Assembly: GCF_006334915.2 (NCBI RefSeq)
Contig: NZ_VDMA02000018.1
Location: 124,001 to 188,000 of the forward strand
Source of the DNA: Microbispora catharanthi
GTDB taxonomy: Bacteria > Actinomycetota > Actinomycetes > Streptosporangiales > Streptosporangiaceae
Length of the DNA: 64,000 nucleotides
Reading direction: 5' to 3'
This document shows, in pieces, positions 22,435 through 31,629 of this stretch. Position numbers and translations under genes: made by a program. Below the pieces are notes generated by a model. That model saw nothing but the letters and a program-made list of their open reading frames with translations, made no database searches and was not told the DNA's origin. Numbering within the stretch: the first letter of the stretch is position 1; each line of letters starts with the position of its first letter.

Positions 22435-23935
22435 TACCGCGACGCTCATGCCGTACGACGAGGCGCTGGAGCGCTTCGAGCCGGTGCTGGGGCTGGAGAC
22501 GCACGTCGAGCTGGGCACCGCATCGAAGATGTTCTGCGGCTGCCCGACGGCCTTCGGCGCCCCGCCGAACACGCAGGTCTGCCCGGTGTGCCTGGCGTTG
22601 CCCGGCTCGCTGCCGGTGGCCAACGAGAAGGCGATCGAGTCGACGATCCGGATCGGCCTCGCGCTGAACTGCACCATCGCGGAGTGGTGCAGGATGGCCC
22701 GGAAGAACTACTTCTATCCGGACATGCCGAAGAACTACCAGATCAGCCAGTACGACGAGCCGCTGTGCACGGACGGCTACCTGGACGTCGAGGTGGACGG
22801 GAAGACCGTCCGCGTGGAGATCGAGCGGGTGCACCTGGAGGAGGACACCGGCAAGTCCACCCACGTCGGAGGCGCGACCGGGCGGATCCACGGCGCCGAC
22901 TACTCGATCGTCGACTACAACCGGGCCGGCATCCCGCTCGTCGAGATCGTGACCAAGCCGATCGCGGGCACCGACCGGCTCGCCCCGGAGGTCGCCCGCG
23001 CGTACGTCACCGAGCTGCGCGAGGTGATGCGCTCGCTCGGCGTGTCCGACGTGCGGATGGAGCAGGGCTCGCTGCGCTGCGACGTGAACGTCTCGCTGAT
23101 GCCGCGCGGCTCGGCCGAGTGGGGCACCCGTACGGAGACCAAGAACGTCAACTCGCTGCGCAGCGTCGAGCGGGCGGTCCGCGGGGAGATCGAGCGTCAG
23201 GCGGCCATCCTCGCCGAGGGCGGCCGGATCGTGCAGGAGACCCGCCACTTCCACGAGGACACCGGGCAGACGACCTCCGGGCGGTCGAAGGAGGAGGCGC
23301 AGGACTACCGCTACTTCCCCGAGCCCGACCTGCTGCCGATCGCGCCCGACCCGGCCTGGGTCGAGTCGCTGAAGGCGGCGCTGCCCGAGCTTCCTTCGGC
23401 GCGGCGCAAGCGGCTCCAGGAGGAGTGGGGCGTGTCCGACCTGGACATGGCCGCGATGCACAACGCCGACGCGATCGACCTGGTCGAGGCGACGGTGGCC
23501 GCGGGCGCTCCCGCCGCCGACGCGCGCAAGTGGTGGATGGGCGAGCTGGCCCGGCGGGCCAACGAGTCGGCCACGGTGCTCGCCGACCTGCCCATCACCC
23601 CGGCGCAGGTCGCCCGGGTGACCGAGCTGGTCGCCTCCGGCGCGCTGAACGACAAGCTGGCCCGCCAGGTGCTGGAGGGCGTGCTCGCCGGTGAGGGCGG
23701 CCCGGACGAGGTCGTGGAGAAGCGCGGTCTCCAGGTGGTCAGTGACGAGGGCGAGCTTTCGGCGATCATCGACCAGGTGCTGGCGGACAACGCCGACGCC
23801 GCGGAGAAGGTGCGCGGCGGGAAGATCGCTGCCGTGGGCGCGCTGGTCGGCGGCGTCATGAAGGCCAGCCGGGGCAAGGCGGACGCGGGCCGGGCCCGTG
23901 AGCTGATCCTGGAGAAGCTCGGCGTCCAGGGCTGA
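22427..23935 (+). CDS. gatB: Asp/Glu-tRNA amidotransferase subunit B
   Basis: 502 residues. GatB kinase domain with [12 protein letters not shown], the zinc-type cysteines in FCGCPTAFG and CPVCLALPG, and [12 protein letters not shown], followed by the helical YqeY-like tail from about residue 390. It phosphorylates the mischarged tRNA and binds it. The ATG lies inside the last codons of the ATPase gene (eight-base overlap), so translation is likely coupled to that gene. A strong hairpin closes the operon. Confidence 0.97.
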   Translation: MADTATLMPYDEALERFEPVLGLETHVELGTASKMFCGCPTAFGAPPNTQVCPVCLALPGSLPVANEKAIESTIRIGLALNCTIAEWCRMARKNYFYPDMPKNYQISQYDEPLCTDGYLDVEVDGKTVRVEIERVHLEEDTGKSTHVGGATGRIHGADYSIVDYNRAGIPLVEIVTKPIAGTDRLAPEVARAYVTELREVMRSLGVSDVRMEQGSLRCDVNVSLMPRGSAEWGTRTETKNVNSLRSVERAVRGEIERQAAILAEGGRIVQETRHFHEDTGQTTSGRSKEEAQDYRYFPEPDLLPIAPDPAWVESLKAALPELPSARRKRLQEEWGVSDLDMAAMHNADAIDLVEATVAAGAPAADARKWWMGELARRANESATVLADLPITPAQVARVTELVASGALNDKLARQVLEGVLAGEGGPDEVVEKRGLQVVSDEGELSAIIDQVLADNADAAEKVRGGKIAAVGALVGGVMKASRGKADAGRARELILEKLGVQG

Positions 23936-24011
23936 GGGAGTCCTGACCAACGCCGCCTCGCCGTGAGAATCCGCTGAGGCGCCGTCAAGGGCCACCCGCA
24001 GCAGGGCGTGA

Positions 24012-24045
24012 GACGGCCGGCCACGGTTCCGCGTGGCCGGCCGTC
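24012..24045. terminator. Terminator of the gat operon
   Basis: GACGGCCGGCCACG (24012-24025) pairs perfectly with CGTGGCCGGCCGTC (24032-24045) across a six-base loop, about 75 bases after the gatB stop. Confidence 0.85.
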
Positions 24046-24168
24046 GGCCTGTGCCGGCCGGATCACCTCCCTCGTGAGCGCGGAAGGTGTTACTTCGGGA
24101 CATATCCAGCAGAGGGTGTTTTAGGGTTAACTGATCGTTGTTGACCTTGAGCTGGAGGAGACCGGGGC

Positions 24169-26133
24169 GTGCGCAACGCCGGAGCGTCCGTCGATCCGCC
24201 CACGGATCCGTCCGGGGCGGCGTCCGCTCCTCCGCGTAAACACCCGGTGCGCGGCGTCAGCTCGCTGCCTCGCGGGGTCTCGGCCCTCCCCCGGGGGGTG
24301 TCGGCCGACATCTTCGCCGAACCTCCCGCTCCCGCCGCTCCGGCCGCCAAGCCGTCCGGTAACGGAAACCTCCCGCCGCCGGCTCCGCCGGTCGAGCCGT
24401 GGCGGGTCCCGGAGCGCCCGGCGCGCGAGGAACCCGCCGTCGTCCCGCCGCCGGACCTCGAACTGCTGGACCCCGTTCCCCAGAGCCGTACGCTCCGCCG
24501 TGCGCTGATCGGTCTGGCGGCGTTGCTCCTGGTGCTCTATCTCGTGCCGGCCGTCTCCATGGCGGGGAAGGTCCTTCCCGGCACCACGGTGCTCGGTGTG
24601 GACATCGGCGGACAGGGCAGGACCGAGGCCGTCGCCACGTTGCGCGAACGGCTGTATGCCCAGGCCAGGACGCCGATGATCGTACGGCAGGGCGCGCGGC
24701 GGCTGACCGTGGACCCGCAGCAGGCCGGTCTGATGCTCGACGCCGAGGCCACGGTCCGCGCCGCGCCGGGAGGCTTCCCCAGCCCGCCGGAGGTGTGGAG
24801 CGCGCTGACCGGCAGCCACGAGGTGAAGCCCGTCGTGTCGGTGGACCGCCGCAAACTCGACGAGGCGGTGGCCAGGGTCGTCGCCGCGCCACTGGAGCGC
24901 CCGGGGCGCGAGGGCGACGTCACGTTCGACGGGGTCACCCCGATCCCGAGGTATCCACGGGTGGGCCGCGTCATCGACAGGAGAGCGACGGCCGACCAGC
25001 TCGTCAGGGGGTATCTCGACCCGGAGGCCGTCATCGTGGTGCCCACGATGCGGGATCTGCCGCACATCACCCGTGCCGAGGTGCGGCGCGCCCTGCGCTG
25101 GGCGAGACGTGCGGTGGCCGCGCCGCTCACGCTGACCAACGGGACCCTCGCCGTCAGCCTGTCGCCGGCCACGCTGGCGCGGCACCTGACGTTCGCGCCC
25201 GAAGGAGCGGTCCTGCGGCCGCGTTTCGACGCCGAGGCGGCGGTCGCCGGCGTCGAGCCCGCGCTGGTGGGCTCCGCGCGGGCGGCCCGCGACGCCGCTT
25301 TCACGATCAAGGACGGCCGGCCGGTCCTGGTGCCCGGCAGGCCGGGCGACCGGGTGGACACCGACCGCCTCGCCGCCGACGTGCTGACCGCCCTCGATGG
25401 CGGCGGCCGTACGGTGGCCGTGTCGGTCGTGAACGGGCCGCCGCGGATCACCGACGACGCGGCGCAGCGGATGGGGGTCCGGGAGGAGGTCGGCCGTTTC
25501 ACCACCTCCTACGCCTGCTGCCCCCAGAGCGCGGGCAACATCCGCACGGCCGCCGCGCTCCTCGACGGCCGCCTGGTGGAACCGGGGGAGACGTTCTCGT
25601 TCAACGAGGTCGTCGGCCCGCGCACCGCGGCCGCGGGCTTCGACGGCATCGGCCCCACCATGATCCACGGCCGGGCCGGCACGGAGGCGGCCGGGACGGC
25701 CCAGGTCGCGACCACCCTGATGAACGCCGTGATCCGCGCCGGGCTTCGGGTCGCCGAGCACACGCCGCCCGAGGTCCACGCCTCTCACCTGCCGATCGGC
25801 ACCGAGGCCGCCGTGTCCTTCCCCGGCCCCGACCTGCGCTGGAGGAACGACTCGCCGTACGGCGTGCTCGTCCAGGCGTCCGCCACCGGCACCTCGCTGA
25901 CCGTGACGCTGTGGAGCACCAAGCGGTACGACGTGGACCTGCAGGGGCCTGTCGTCGGTCAGCAGGTCTGGCTGCCCGCCGTGACCGGTCACGGGTCCGG
26001 CTGCGTGGCGACGCAGGGGCAGCCCGGTTTCACCGCCGCGGTGACGCGGGTGCTGCGGCAGGACGGCGAGGTGGTCTCCCGGCAGACCTTCCGCACCTCC
26101 TACCGCGCCCAGGCCGAGGTCGTCTGCCGCTGA
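24169..26133 (+). CDS. VanW-family membrane-anchored protein
   Basis: 654 residues. A Pro-rich cytoplasmic N-terminus (about 1-105) with a repeated RGVS unit, one transmembrane helix near 108-130 (ALIGLAALLLVLYLVP), two peptidoglycan-binding-like repeats beginning GTTVLGVDIGGQGR, and a C-terminal VanW domain with GETFSFNEVVGPRT, GGIQVATTL-like GTAQVATTLMNA and FPGPDLRWRND. It is probably an extracytoplasmic cell-wall protein; the exact activity of VanW is unknown. GTG 24169 follows TGGAGGAG. Its stop codon falls within a 14-base tandem repeat. Confidence 0.87.
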   Translation: MRNAGASVDPPTDPSGAASAPPRKHPVRGVSSLPRGVSALPRGVSADIFAEPPAPAAPAAKPSGNGNLPPPAPPVEPWRVPERPAREEPAVVPPPDLELLDPVPQSRTLRRALIGLAALLLVLYLVPAVSMAGKVLPGTTVLGVDIGGQGRTEAVATLRERLYAQARTPMIVRQGARRLTVDPQQAGLMLDAEATVRAAPGGFPSPPEVWSALTGSHEVKPVVSVDRRKLDEAVARVVAAPLERPGREGDVTFDGVTPIPRYPRVGRVIDRRATADQLVRGYLDPEAVIVVPTMRDLPHITRAEVRRALRWARRAVAAPLTLTNGTLAVSLSPATLARHLTFAPEGAVLRPRFDAEAAVAGVEPALVGSARAARDAAFTIKDGRPVLVPGRPGDRVDTDRLAADVLTALDGGGRTVAVSVVNGPPRITDDAAQRMGVREEVGRFTTSYACCPQSAGNIRTAAALLDGRLVEPGETFSFNEVVGPRTAAAGFDGIGPTMIHGRAGTEAAGTAQVATTLMNAVIRAGLRVAEHTPPEVHASHLPIGTEAAVSFPGPDLRWRNDSPYGVLVQASATGTSLTVTLWSTKRYDVDLQGPVVGQQVWLPAVTGHGSGCVATQGQPGFTAAVTRVLRQDGEVVSRQTFRTSYRAQAEVVCR

Positions 26134-26183
26134 TCAGAAGGCGCTGATCAGGAGGCGCTGATCAGGAGGCGCTGATCAGGAGG
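26128..26183. repeat. Tandem repeat, four copies of a 14-base unit
   Basis: CGCTGATCAGAAGG is followed by three copies of CGCTGATCAGGAGG. The unit contains TGATCA, which reads TGA on both strands. The first copy supplies the stop of the VanW gene (26131-26133) and the fourth copy the stop of the convergent gene (26176-26178). Confidence 0.95.
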
Positions 26184-27351
26184 GCCGCACCACCAGGATC
26201 CGGTCGTCGCCGTCCCTGGGGGATCCGCGCCCGTCCCGGTTGCTGGTGCTCACCCACAGCGTGCCGTCCGGCGCGGCGGCCACCGCGCGCAGCCTGCCGT
26301 ACTCGCCCGTGTACAGCGCGGCGGGACGGCCGACGCGGCCCGAGGCGTCCACCGGCACGCGCCAGAGGCGCTCGCCGCGCAGCGCCGCGGCCCACAGCGC
26401 CCCCCGGGCGTACGCGAGGCCGGACGGCGACGCCTCGGCGGTCGACCAGGTGAGCAGCGGGTCGGTGTATCCGGGCCGGCCGCCCACCCCCTCGACCTCC
26501 GGCCAGCCGTAGTTGCGGCCCTTCTCGATGAGGTTGATCTCGTCGTAGGTGTTCTGGCCGAACTCGGTGGCGTACATGTGCCCCCGGTCGTCCCAGGCCA
26601 GGCCCTGCACGTTGCGGTGCCCGTAGGTCCACACGAGGGTGCCGAAGGGGTTGCCCGGGGCGGGCCGGCCGTCCGCCGTCATGCGCAGGATCTTGCCGCC
26701 CAGCGAGCTCCTGTCCTGGGCCATGCCGCGTTCGCCGGTCTCCCCGGTCGAGGCGTACAGGTAGCCGTCCGGGCCGAAGGCGAGGCGGCCCCCGTTGTGG
26801 ATGGCCCCCTTCGGGATGCCGCTGACGATCACCCGGCGGTCGGAGAGCCGCCCGTCGTAGCGATAGCGGACGATCCGGTTGTCGTTCTGGGCGGTGAAGT
26901 AGACGAAGACGAAGTGGTCGGCGGCGTAGCGGGGCGAGACGGCCACGCCGAGCAGGCCGCCCTCGCCGCTCGCGGACACCCCCTCGATCACGCCGGCCTC
27001 GTGGACCTGGCCGCGCGGTGTGACCCGCAGCAGCCGCGCCGACTCGCGCTCGGTCACCAGTGCGTCGCCGCCGGGCAGGAACGCGATCGCCCAGGGCACC
27101 GTAAGACCGGTGACCAGTGTGCGGGGCGCGGCCGGAGTGACATTCGTCTCACCGTCGCCCGTGGCGGCGCCCGGAGTCGTGCCCCCAGCCCCAGCCGCAG
27201 TGCCACCCGCGGTGGCGCCCGTGACGTCGCTCGCGGCGGGCGGCGGCGGGGGAGTCCTGCCCCCGCCCTCCTCACCCGGCGCGCATGCCACCGTCGCCGT
27301 CAGAAGGGCCGCCCCCAGAAGCGCCGCGCCCACGCCGTGCCTGTTCGCCAT
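26176..27351 (-). CDS. PQQ-type sugar dehydrogenase lipoprotein
   Basis: 391 residues. Lipoprotein signal with lipobox TVAC (ALLTATVACAPG), a Gly/Thr/Pro-rich spacer, then a six-bladed soluble glucose/sorbosone dehydrogenase-type propeller: TGLTVPWAIAFLPGG, GEGGLLGVAVSP, NGGRLAFGPDGYLY, GHRNVQGLAWD, EINLIEKGRNYGWP. The family oxidises aldoses with PQQ or acts in carbohydrate sensing; PQQ genes are not in view. ATG 27351 has AGGAGG upstream; the in-frame GTG at 27369 would contain that site and is rejected. Confidence 0.88.
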   Translation of the reverse strand: MANRHGVGAALLGAALLTATVACAPGEEGGGRTPPPPPAASDVTGATAGGTAAGAGGTTPGAATGDGETNVTPAAPRTLVTGLTVPWAIAFLPGGDALVTERESARLLRVTPRGQVHEAGVIEGVSASGEGGLLGVAVSPRYAADHFVFVYFTAQNDNRIVRYRYDGRLSDRRVIVSGIPKGAIHNGGRLAFGPDGYLYASTGETGERGMAQDRSSLGGKILRMTADGRPAPGNPFGTLVWTYGHRNVQGLAWDDRGHMYATEFGQNTYDEINLIEKGRNYGWPEVEGVGGRPGYTDPLLTWSTAEASPSGLAYARGALWAAALRGERLWRVPVDASGRVGRPAALYTGEYGRLRAVAAAPDGTLWVSTSNRDGRGSPRDGDDRILVVRPS

Positions 27352-27415
27352 CCCCGATGACCTCCTCACGTACCCATACTCGCTGGCGGGGGTGATGGTT
27401 CCCTAGGTTGTTCTC

Positions 27416-28336
27416 GTGAAGATCTGGGTCGCATCACAGGACATCGCCGACGCACTCACGGAGCTTCCCGAAGGGCTCCCGGCCCTCGACTGCGCCGTGT
27501 ACGACGGGAGGACGCCACCGCCCGGCCCGCCCGAGGAAGTGGAGATCTGGGTGCCTCCGCTGGTCCCGGTGCCGGACATCCCCGGGCTTCTGGGCCGCAT
27601 GACCAGCCTCCGCCTGCTGCAGACCGTCACGGCGGGGGTCGAGCCCTACCTGCCGCACGTGCCGCCGAAGGCGGTCCTGTGCAACGCGCGGGGCGTCCAC
27701 GACGCGGGCACGGCCGAGTGGGCGGTGGGCGCGATGATCGCGATGCTGCGGGAGTTCCCCGGCTTCGCGGCCGCCCAGGCCAGACGCGAGTGGACCTACC
27801 ACCACACCGGCGTCCTCGCCGACTCCACCGTGCTGATCGTCGGGTACGGCTCGATCGGCGAGGCGCTCGAACGGCGTCTGGCCGGATTCGAGGTGGACAT
27901 CGTCCGGGTGGCGCGCACGGCCAGGGACAACGTCCACGGCCAGGACGAACTGCCCGCGCTGCTGCCCGCCGCGGACGTGGTCGTGCTGCTGGTGCCCGCC
28001 ACGACGGGAACGGCCGGTCTCGTGGACGCCGAGTTCCTCGCCCGGATGAAGGACGGCGCGCTGCTGGTGAACGCCGCGCGCGGGTCGGTCGTGGACGCCG
28101 GCGCGCTGCTGGCCGAGTTGAGGGCGGGCAGGCTGCGGGCCGCGCTCGACGTCACCCCCGTCGAACCGCTGCCGTCCGATCACCCGCTCTGGACCGCGCC
28201 GGGGGTCTTCATCACCCCGCACATCGCCGGCAGCACGCCCGCGTCCGTACGGCGTACGCGGAGGCTGGTGCGGGAACAGGTGATCCGTCATCTGACGGGC
28301 CGTCCACTCGATAACATGATCACCGGGCATTACTGA
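27416..28336 (+). CDS. D-isomer-specific 2-hydroxyacid dehydrogenase
   Basis: 306 residues. NAD-binding motif VGYGSIG at about 141-147, RGVHDAGTAEW, VNAARGSVVDAGAL with the catalytic arginine, the glutamate near PVEPLPSDHPLW and the histidine in TPHIAGST. It reduces a 2-keto acid or oxidises a D-hydroxy acid; the substrate is not predictable. GTG 27416 gives the family start and has no strong ribosome site. It is divergent from the lipoprotein gene with 64 bases between them. Confidence 0.9.
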   Translation: MKIWVASQDIADALTELPEGLPALDCAVYDGRTPPPGPPEEVEIWVPPLVPVPDIPGLLGRMTSLRLLQTVTAGVEPYLPHVPPKAVLCNARGVHDAGTAEWAVGAMIAMLREFPGFAAAQARREWTYHHTGVLADSTVLIVGYGSIGEALERRLAGFEVDIVRVARTARDNVHGQDELPALLPAADVVVLLVPATTGTAGLVDAEFLARMKDGALLVNAARGSVVDAGALLAELRAGRLRAALDVTPVEPLPSDHPLWTAPGVFITPHIAGSTPASVRRTRRLVREQVIRHLTGRPLDNMITGHY

Positions 28337-28525
28337 CCGCTCCATTAAGGATTCCGGAACGTGGCTGCCTCGTGACCTGGGGTGCGTACGGTGGAGCCCA
28401 GCGTGCGCGGCTGGTTATCAGATCGGTGACGACTCGCTCGTTGTCCCCCTCTCGATCAGCGGCTGTGCGCACACTGGCCATGTGACAGGGAGAGTAAAGC
28501 CGAGTCGAGAACGGGAGGGGCAGTG

Positions 28526-31276
28526 ATGACACACCCCACCGAACCCGGCGACGCTTATGCGACTCCGGCCTCCGCCGAAACCCCGGAGGACACGACGGCC
28601 GGCGGCGAAGCGGCGACAGGTGCAGAGGCGACGCGCGTGAAAGTCAGGCGTGACCCCCGGGTCCCACTCACCACCGCGGCCGGGCTCGGCGCGGTGGCGG
28701 TCGTCGTGGCCCTGGTCACCGGAGGCTCGGCGCCGGTCGTGACCGCGATCGCTGGGGTCGTCACCGGCCTGCTCGCGGCGGTCTCACTGATCATGGCCGC
28801 CTCCCGCGTCCTCCCTGCCCACCGGCGCCAGCCCGGCGCCTTGCGGTGGATGGCCGCAGGGTCGCTGACCTGGCTCCTCGGCGTCGGCGTACGTCCCGTG
28901 GCCGACGGCACGCCCTTCGTGCTCACGTTCGCTGACCTGCTCATGCTCGTCGGATCGGTGCTGCTCGCGATCGGCTGCGGCATGTCCGTGAAACCACCCG
29001 CGTTCACGCGCGGGGTGATACGCCAGGCGGCCGACGCCTACCTGGGCGCGGCGTCGGTCTTCGCCGTGGCCTGGGTCGCCGTGCTCGGCCCGGCGTTCAG
29101 GAAGGCGGAGGACACCGGAGCGTTCTTCGTCGCGCTCGCGCTGCCCGTGGTCTGCCTGCTCGCGACCTGCGCCGTGACACCGGCCGTGGCGGCCTCCCGG
29201 TCGGGCAACCGGGTGGTCGGGCTCACCGGCGTAGGGGTGCTCACCGCGATAACGGTGGCCGAGATGGCCACGGCCCTCGCCCGTCTCGACGGCGACACCC
29301 CGCCGCTCGCGGCAGGGCTCGTCGTCCCGGCCATGCTGCTGGTCCTCGCCGTCGCCCCGTGGGTGCAGGAGGACCGGCCGGCCAGGCCGCTGCCCGCCGC
29401 GCTGACGGCCGCCACCCCGCTCGTGCTGGTCGCCGCCGCCACGCTGGTCGCCACCTTGTACGCGATCGGGAGCAGCCGCGACGCCGCCCTGGTGGTCGTG
29501 GCCGCCTCGGTCGTCCTCGTCCTGCTCGGCCGGCTGTTCGTGCTCCTGGTCGAGACCGCGGGCATGCGCCGCCTCGTCGACGTCGGCGAGCAGCAGCTGC
29601 GCAGGCTGGCCGAGAACACCGGCGACGTCGTGCTCGTGTGCGACCCCGGCGGTGTCATCCAGGAGGTGGGCCCCGGCCTCGAGACGACGTACGGCTACTG
29701 CCCCGAGGACCTCGCCTTCCGGCCGATCTTCGACTACATCCACCCCGAGGACCTGCCGGCCGTACAGGCCCTGCTCGACCGCATGACGGACGAGGACGAC
29801 GACGGGCCCGAGCAGGGGGGCGGCACCCGCATCTCCTGCCGGTTCCGCGCCTCCGACGGCACCTGGCGTCCCACCGAGTCCGTGGCCGCCCGGCACGTAC
29901 GCGACGACGACCTCGTCCTGGTCACGATCCGCGACCTCAGCGACCAGGTGGCCCTGCGCAACCAGGTCACCCACCTGACCTTCCACGACGGGGTCACCGG
30001 GCTGCCCAACCGGGCCTACTTCGAGGAACGCGCCCGGGACGTGCTCACCCGCCGCGGCGCCGGCGGGACCGCGGTGATCTTCCTGGACCTCGACGGCTTC
30101 ACCTCCGTCAACGACTCCGTGGGCCACGCCAGCGGCGACCACCTGCTCGGCCAGGCCGCCCGCCGCCTGCGCTCGGCCGTACGGGCCGACGACACGCTCG
30201 CCCGGTGGGGCGGGGACGAGTTCGCGGTGCTGCTGGAGGGCGGCGCGTCCGGCGGCGCCGACGCGCAGACCGCCATCGACCTGGCCGAGCGGCTCGTCCG
30301 CGCGGTCTCGAACGAGCCGTTCCGGGTCGCGGACCGGGACGTCGCGCTGACGGCCAGCGTCGGTGTGGCGTTCGCCGAGGAGGACCTGCCGCCCGGAGAC
30401 CTGCTGCGCAACGCCGACGTGGCGATGTCGCGGGCCAAGGAGCTCGGCGGGCGCCGGGTGGAGGTCTTCGCCACCCACATGCACGCCGACGTCCTGCGCC
30501 GCCTGGAGATCGCCTCCGACCTGCAGCGGGCGCTGCTGGAGAACCAGTTCGCGATCGAGTACCAGCCCGTGGTCGACCTGGCCACGTCGCAGGTGACCGC
30601 CGTCGAGGCGCTGGTGCGCTGGTGGCGGGGCAGCACGTTCGTGCCGCCGGAGCAGTTCCTCGGGCCCGCCGAGGACACCGGGATCATCGTGCCGCTCAGC
30701 GAGTGGATCCTGCGCGAGGCGTGCCGCGAGGTGGCGGCCTGGCGCGCGTCGTCCTGGGACATCGGGCTGGCGCTGAACCTGTCCGCACGGCAGATCATGG
30801 CCCCGCGCTTCGTGGAGACCGTGGCGGAGGCGCTGAGCGAGAGCGGGCTGCCCGCCAGCGCGCTGACCCTCGAGGTCATCGAGGAGATGCTGGTCGAGGA
30901 CGCCGGGGAGATGATCAGCAGGCTGTCGGAGCTGAGGACCCTCGGCGTACGGCTGGCCATCGACGACTTCGGCACCGGCTACGCGTCGCTCGCGTTCCTG
31001 CGCCAGCTGCCGGTCGACATGATCAAGATCGACCCGTCGTTCGTCTCCGGGCTCGGCCGCGACGACACGCTGACCCTGCTGACGAAGACGATCGTGCAAC
31101 TCGGCAACGACCTCGGCCTGATCGTCGTCGCCGAGGGCATCGAGCGTCCCGAGCAACTCGACCTGCTGCGCAAGATGGGCTGCACGCGCGGCCAGGGCTA
31201 TCTCGTGGCCCGCCCCATGACCGCACGCGGCGTCGACTCCCTGATGCCCACCACCACCCTCCAGAACACCGCCTAG
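28526..31276 (+). CDS. Membrane PAS-GGDEF-EAL protein
   Basis: 916 residues. Acidic N-terminus, then about eight to ten hydrophobic helices (50-345), a PAS domain at about 358-475, a GGDEF domain (GGDEF 562-566 with RADD inhibitory site at 553-556) and an EAL domain (EAL 694-696, DDFGTGYASL, KIDPSF). All key residues of both enzymes are present. The PAS domain should bind a signal or cofactor. GGGAGGGG lies 5 bases before ATG 28526, which is preferred over GTG 28523. It is the second cyclic di-GMP protein in the window and shares the domain order of the one at 16656-18800. Confidence 0.94.
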   Translation: MTHPTEPGDAYATPASAETPEDTTAGGEAATGAEATRVKVRRDPRVPLTTAAGLGAVAVVVALVTGGSAPVVTAIAGVVTGLLAAVSLIMAASRVLPAHRRQPGALRWMAAGSLTWLLGVGVRPVADGTPFVLTFADLLMLVGSVLLAIGCGMSVKPPAFTRGVIRQAADAYLGAASVFAVAWVAVLGPAFRKAEDTGAFFVALALPVVCLLATCAVTPAVAASRSGNRVVGLTGVGVLTAITVAEMATALARLDGDTPPLAAGLVVPAMLLVLAVAPWVQEDRPARPLPAALTAATPLVLVAAATLVATLYAIGSSRDAALVVVAASVVLVLLGRLFVLLVETAGMRRLVDVGEQQLRRLAENTGDVVLVCDPGGVIQEVGPGLETTYGYCPEDLAFRPIFDYIHPEDLPAVQALLDRMTDEDDDGPEQGGGTRISCRFRASDGTWRPTESVAARHVRDDDLVLVTIRDLSDQVALRNQVTHLTFHDGVTGLPNRAYFEERARDVLTRRGAGGTAVIFLDLDGFTSVNDSVGHASGDHLLGQAARRLRSAVRADDTLARWGGDEFAVLLEGGASGGADAQTAIDLAERLVRAVSNEPFRVADRDVALTASVGVAFAEEDLPPGDLLRNADVAMSRAKELGGRRVEVFATHMHADVLRRLEIASDLQRALLENQFAIEYQPVVDLATSQVTAVEALVRWWRGSTFVPPEQFLGPAEDTGIIVPLSEWILREACREVAAWRASSWDIGLALNLSARQIMAPRFVETVAEALSESGLPASALTLEVIEEMLVEDAGEMISRLSELRTLGVRLAIDDFGTGYASLAFLRQLPVDMIKIDPSFVSGLGRDDTLTLLTKTIVQLGNDLGLIVVAEGIERPEQLDLLRKMGCTRGQGYLVARPMTARGVDSLMPTTTLQNTA

Positions 31277-31464
31277 CGGTGTTTCCCGCCTCGCTCGCCG
31301 GGGCGCCGATCTGCCAAGCCGTGCCGGAGGCTCGCTCGGTGTTCCCGGGACGCTGGAGGGGCGCCGGTGACATAACCTGGGAGTCCGTTGCGGGTGTCTT
31401 GGATGGCGAGACGGGCGTCCCAGATGATTTGACGTGGAGGCGCTCCATCGGACATCGTGTAGCC
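31277..31464. other. 5-prime leader region of ilvB, upstream part
   Basis: No gene is supported here. The stretch should hold the ilvB promoter; I see no confident -35/-10 pair. Together with the leader peptide and terminator downstream it makes a 350-base gap before ilvB. Confidence 0.5.
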
Positions 31465-31512
31465 ATGCATAGCGGTGGGATTCTCGTAGTACTTCGCAGG
31501 CGCGCAGCCTGA
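31465..31512 (+). CDS. Branched-chain leader peptide of the ilv operon
   Basis: Fifteen codons give MHSGGILVVLRRRAA and a TGA stop. Five consecutive codons (31480-31494) are Ile-Leu-Val-Val-Leu, exactly the products of the pathway encoded downstream. The peptide is followed after 22 bases by a terminator with six Ts and then ilvB. This is the layout of ribosome-mediated attenuation known for ilvB leaders in actinobacteria. The ATG is preceded by GTAGCC and has little ribosome site. Confidence 0.85.
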   Translation: MHSGGILVVLRRRAA

Positions 31513-31534
31513 CGAAGCCCTCGGTCCTGCGCGC

Positions 31535-31568
31535 GCCCCAGCTCCGCCCAGCGGATGGGGCATTTTTT
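31535..31568 (+). terminator. Attenuator terminator of ilvB
   Basis: GCCCC (31535-31539) and TCCGC pair with GCGGA and GGGGC (31557-31561), followed by ATTTTTTAT (T-run 31563-31568). A competing pairing exists: GGCGCGC at 31499-31505, at the end of the leader peptide gene, can pair with GCGCGCC at 31531-31537, which would block the terminator stem. A ribosome stalled on the Ile-Leu-Val codons would favour that antiterminator. Confidence 0.82.
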
Positions 31569-31629
31569 ATGCCAGGAGTCACGCCAAGCAGCCAAGCCAG
31601 AAGCAAGCTCAGCCACAAGGAACGAGCCG

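Noticed and set aside
24169..24310. Repeated RGVS(S/A)LPRGVS segment in the VanW protein as a binding repeat
   Set aside because: Only three short copies in a low-complexity cytoplasmic tail; no support for a function.
28784..31618. 944-codon open frame antisense to the PAS-GGDEF-EAL gene
   Set aside because: It is a shadow of a GC-rich gene: composition is Arg/Gly/His-rich, no domain is visible, and the plus strand has a complete protein.
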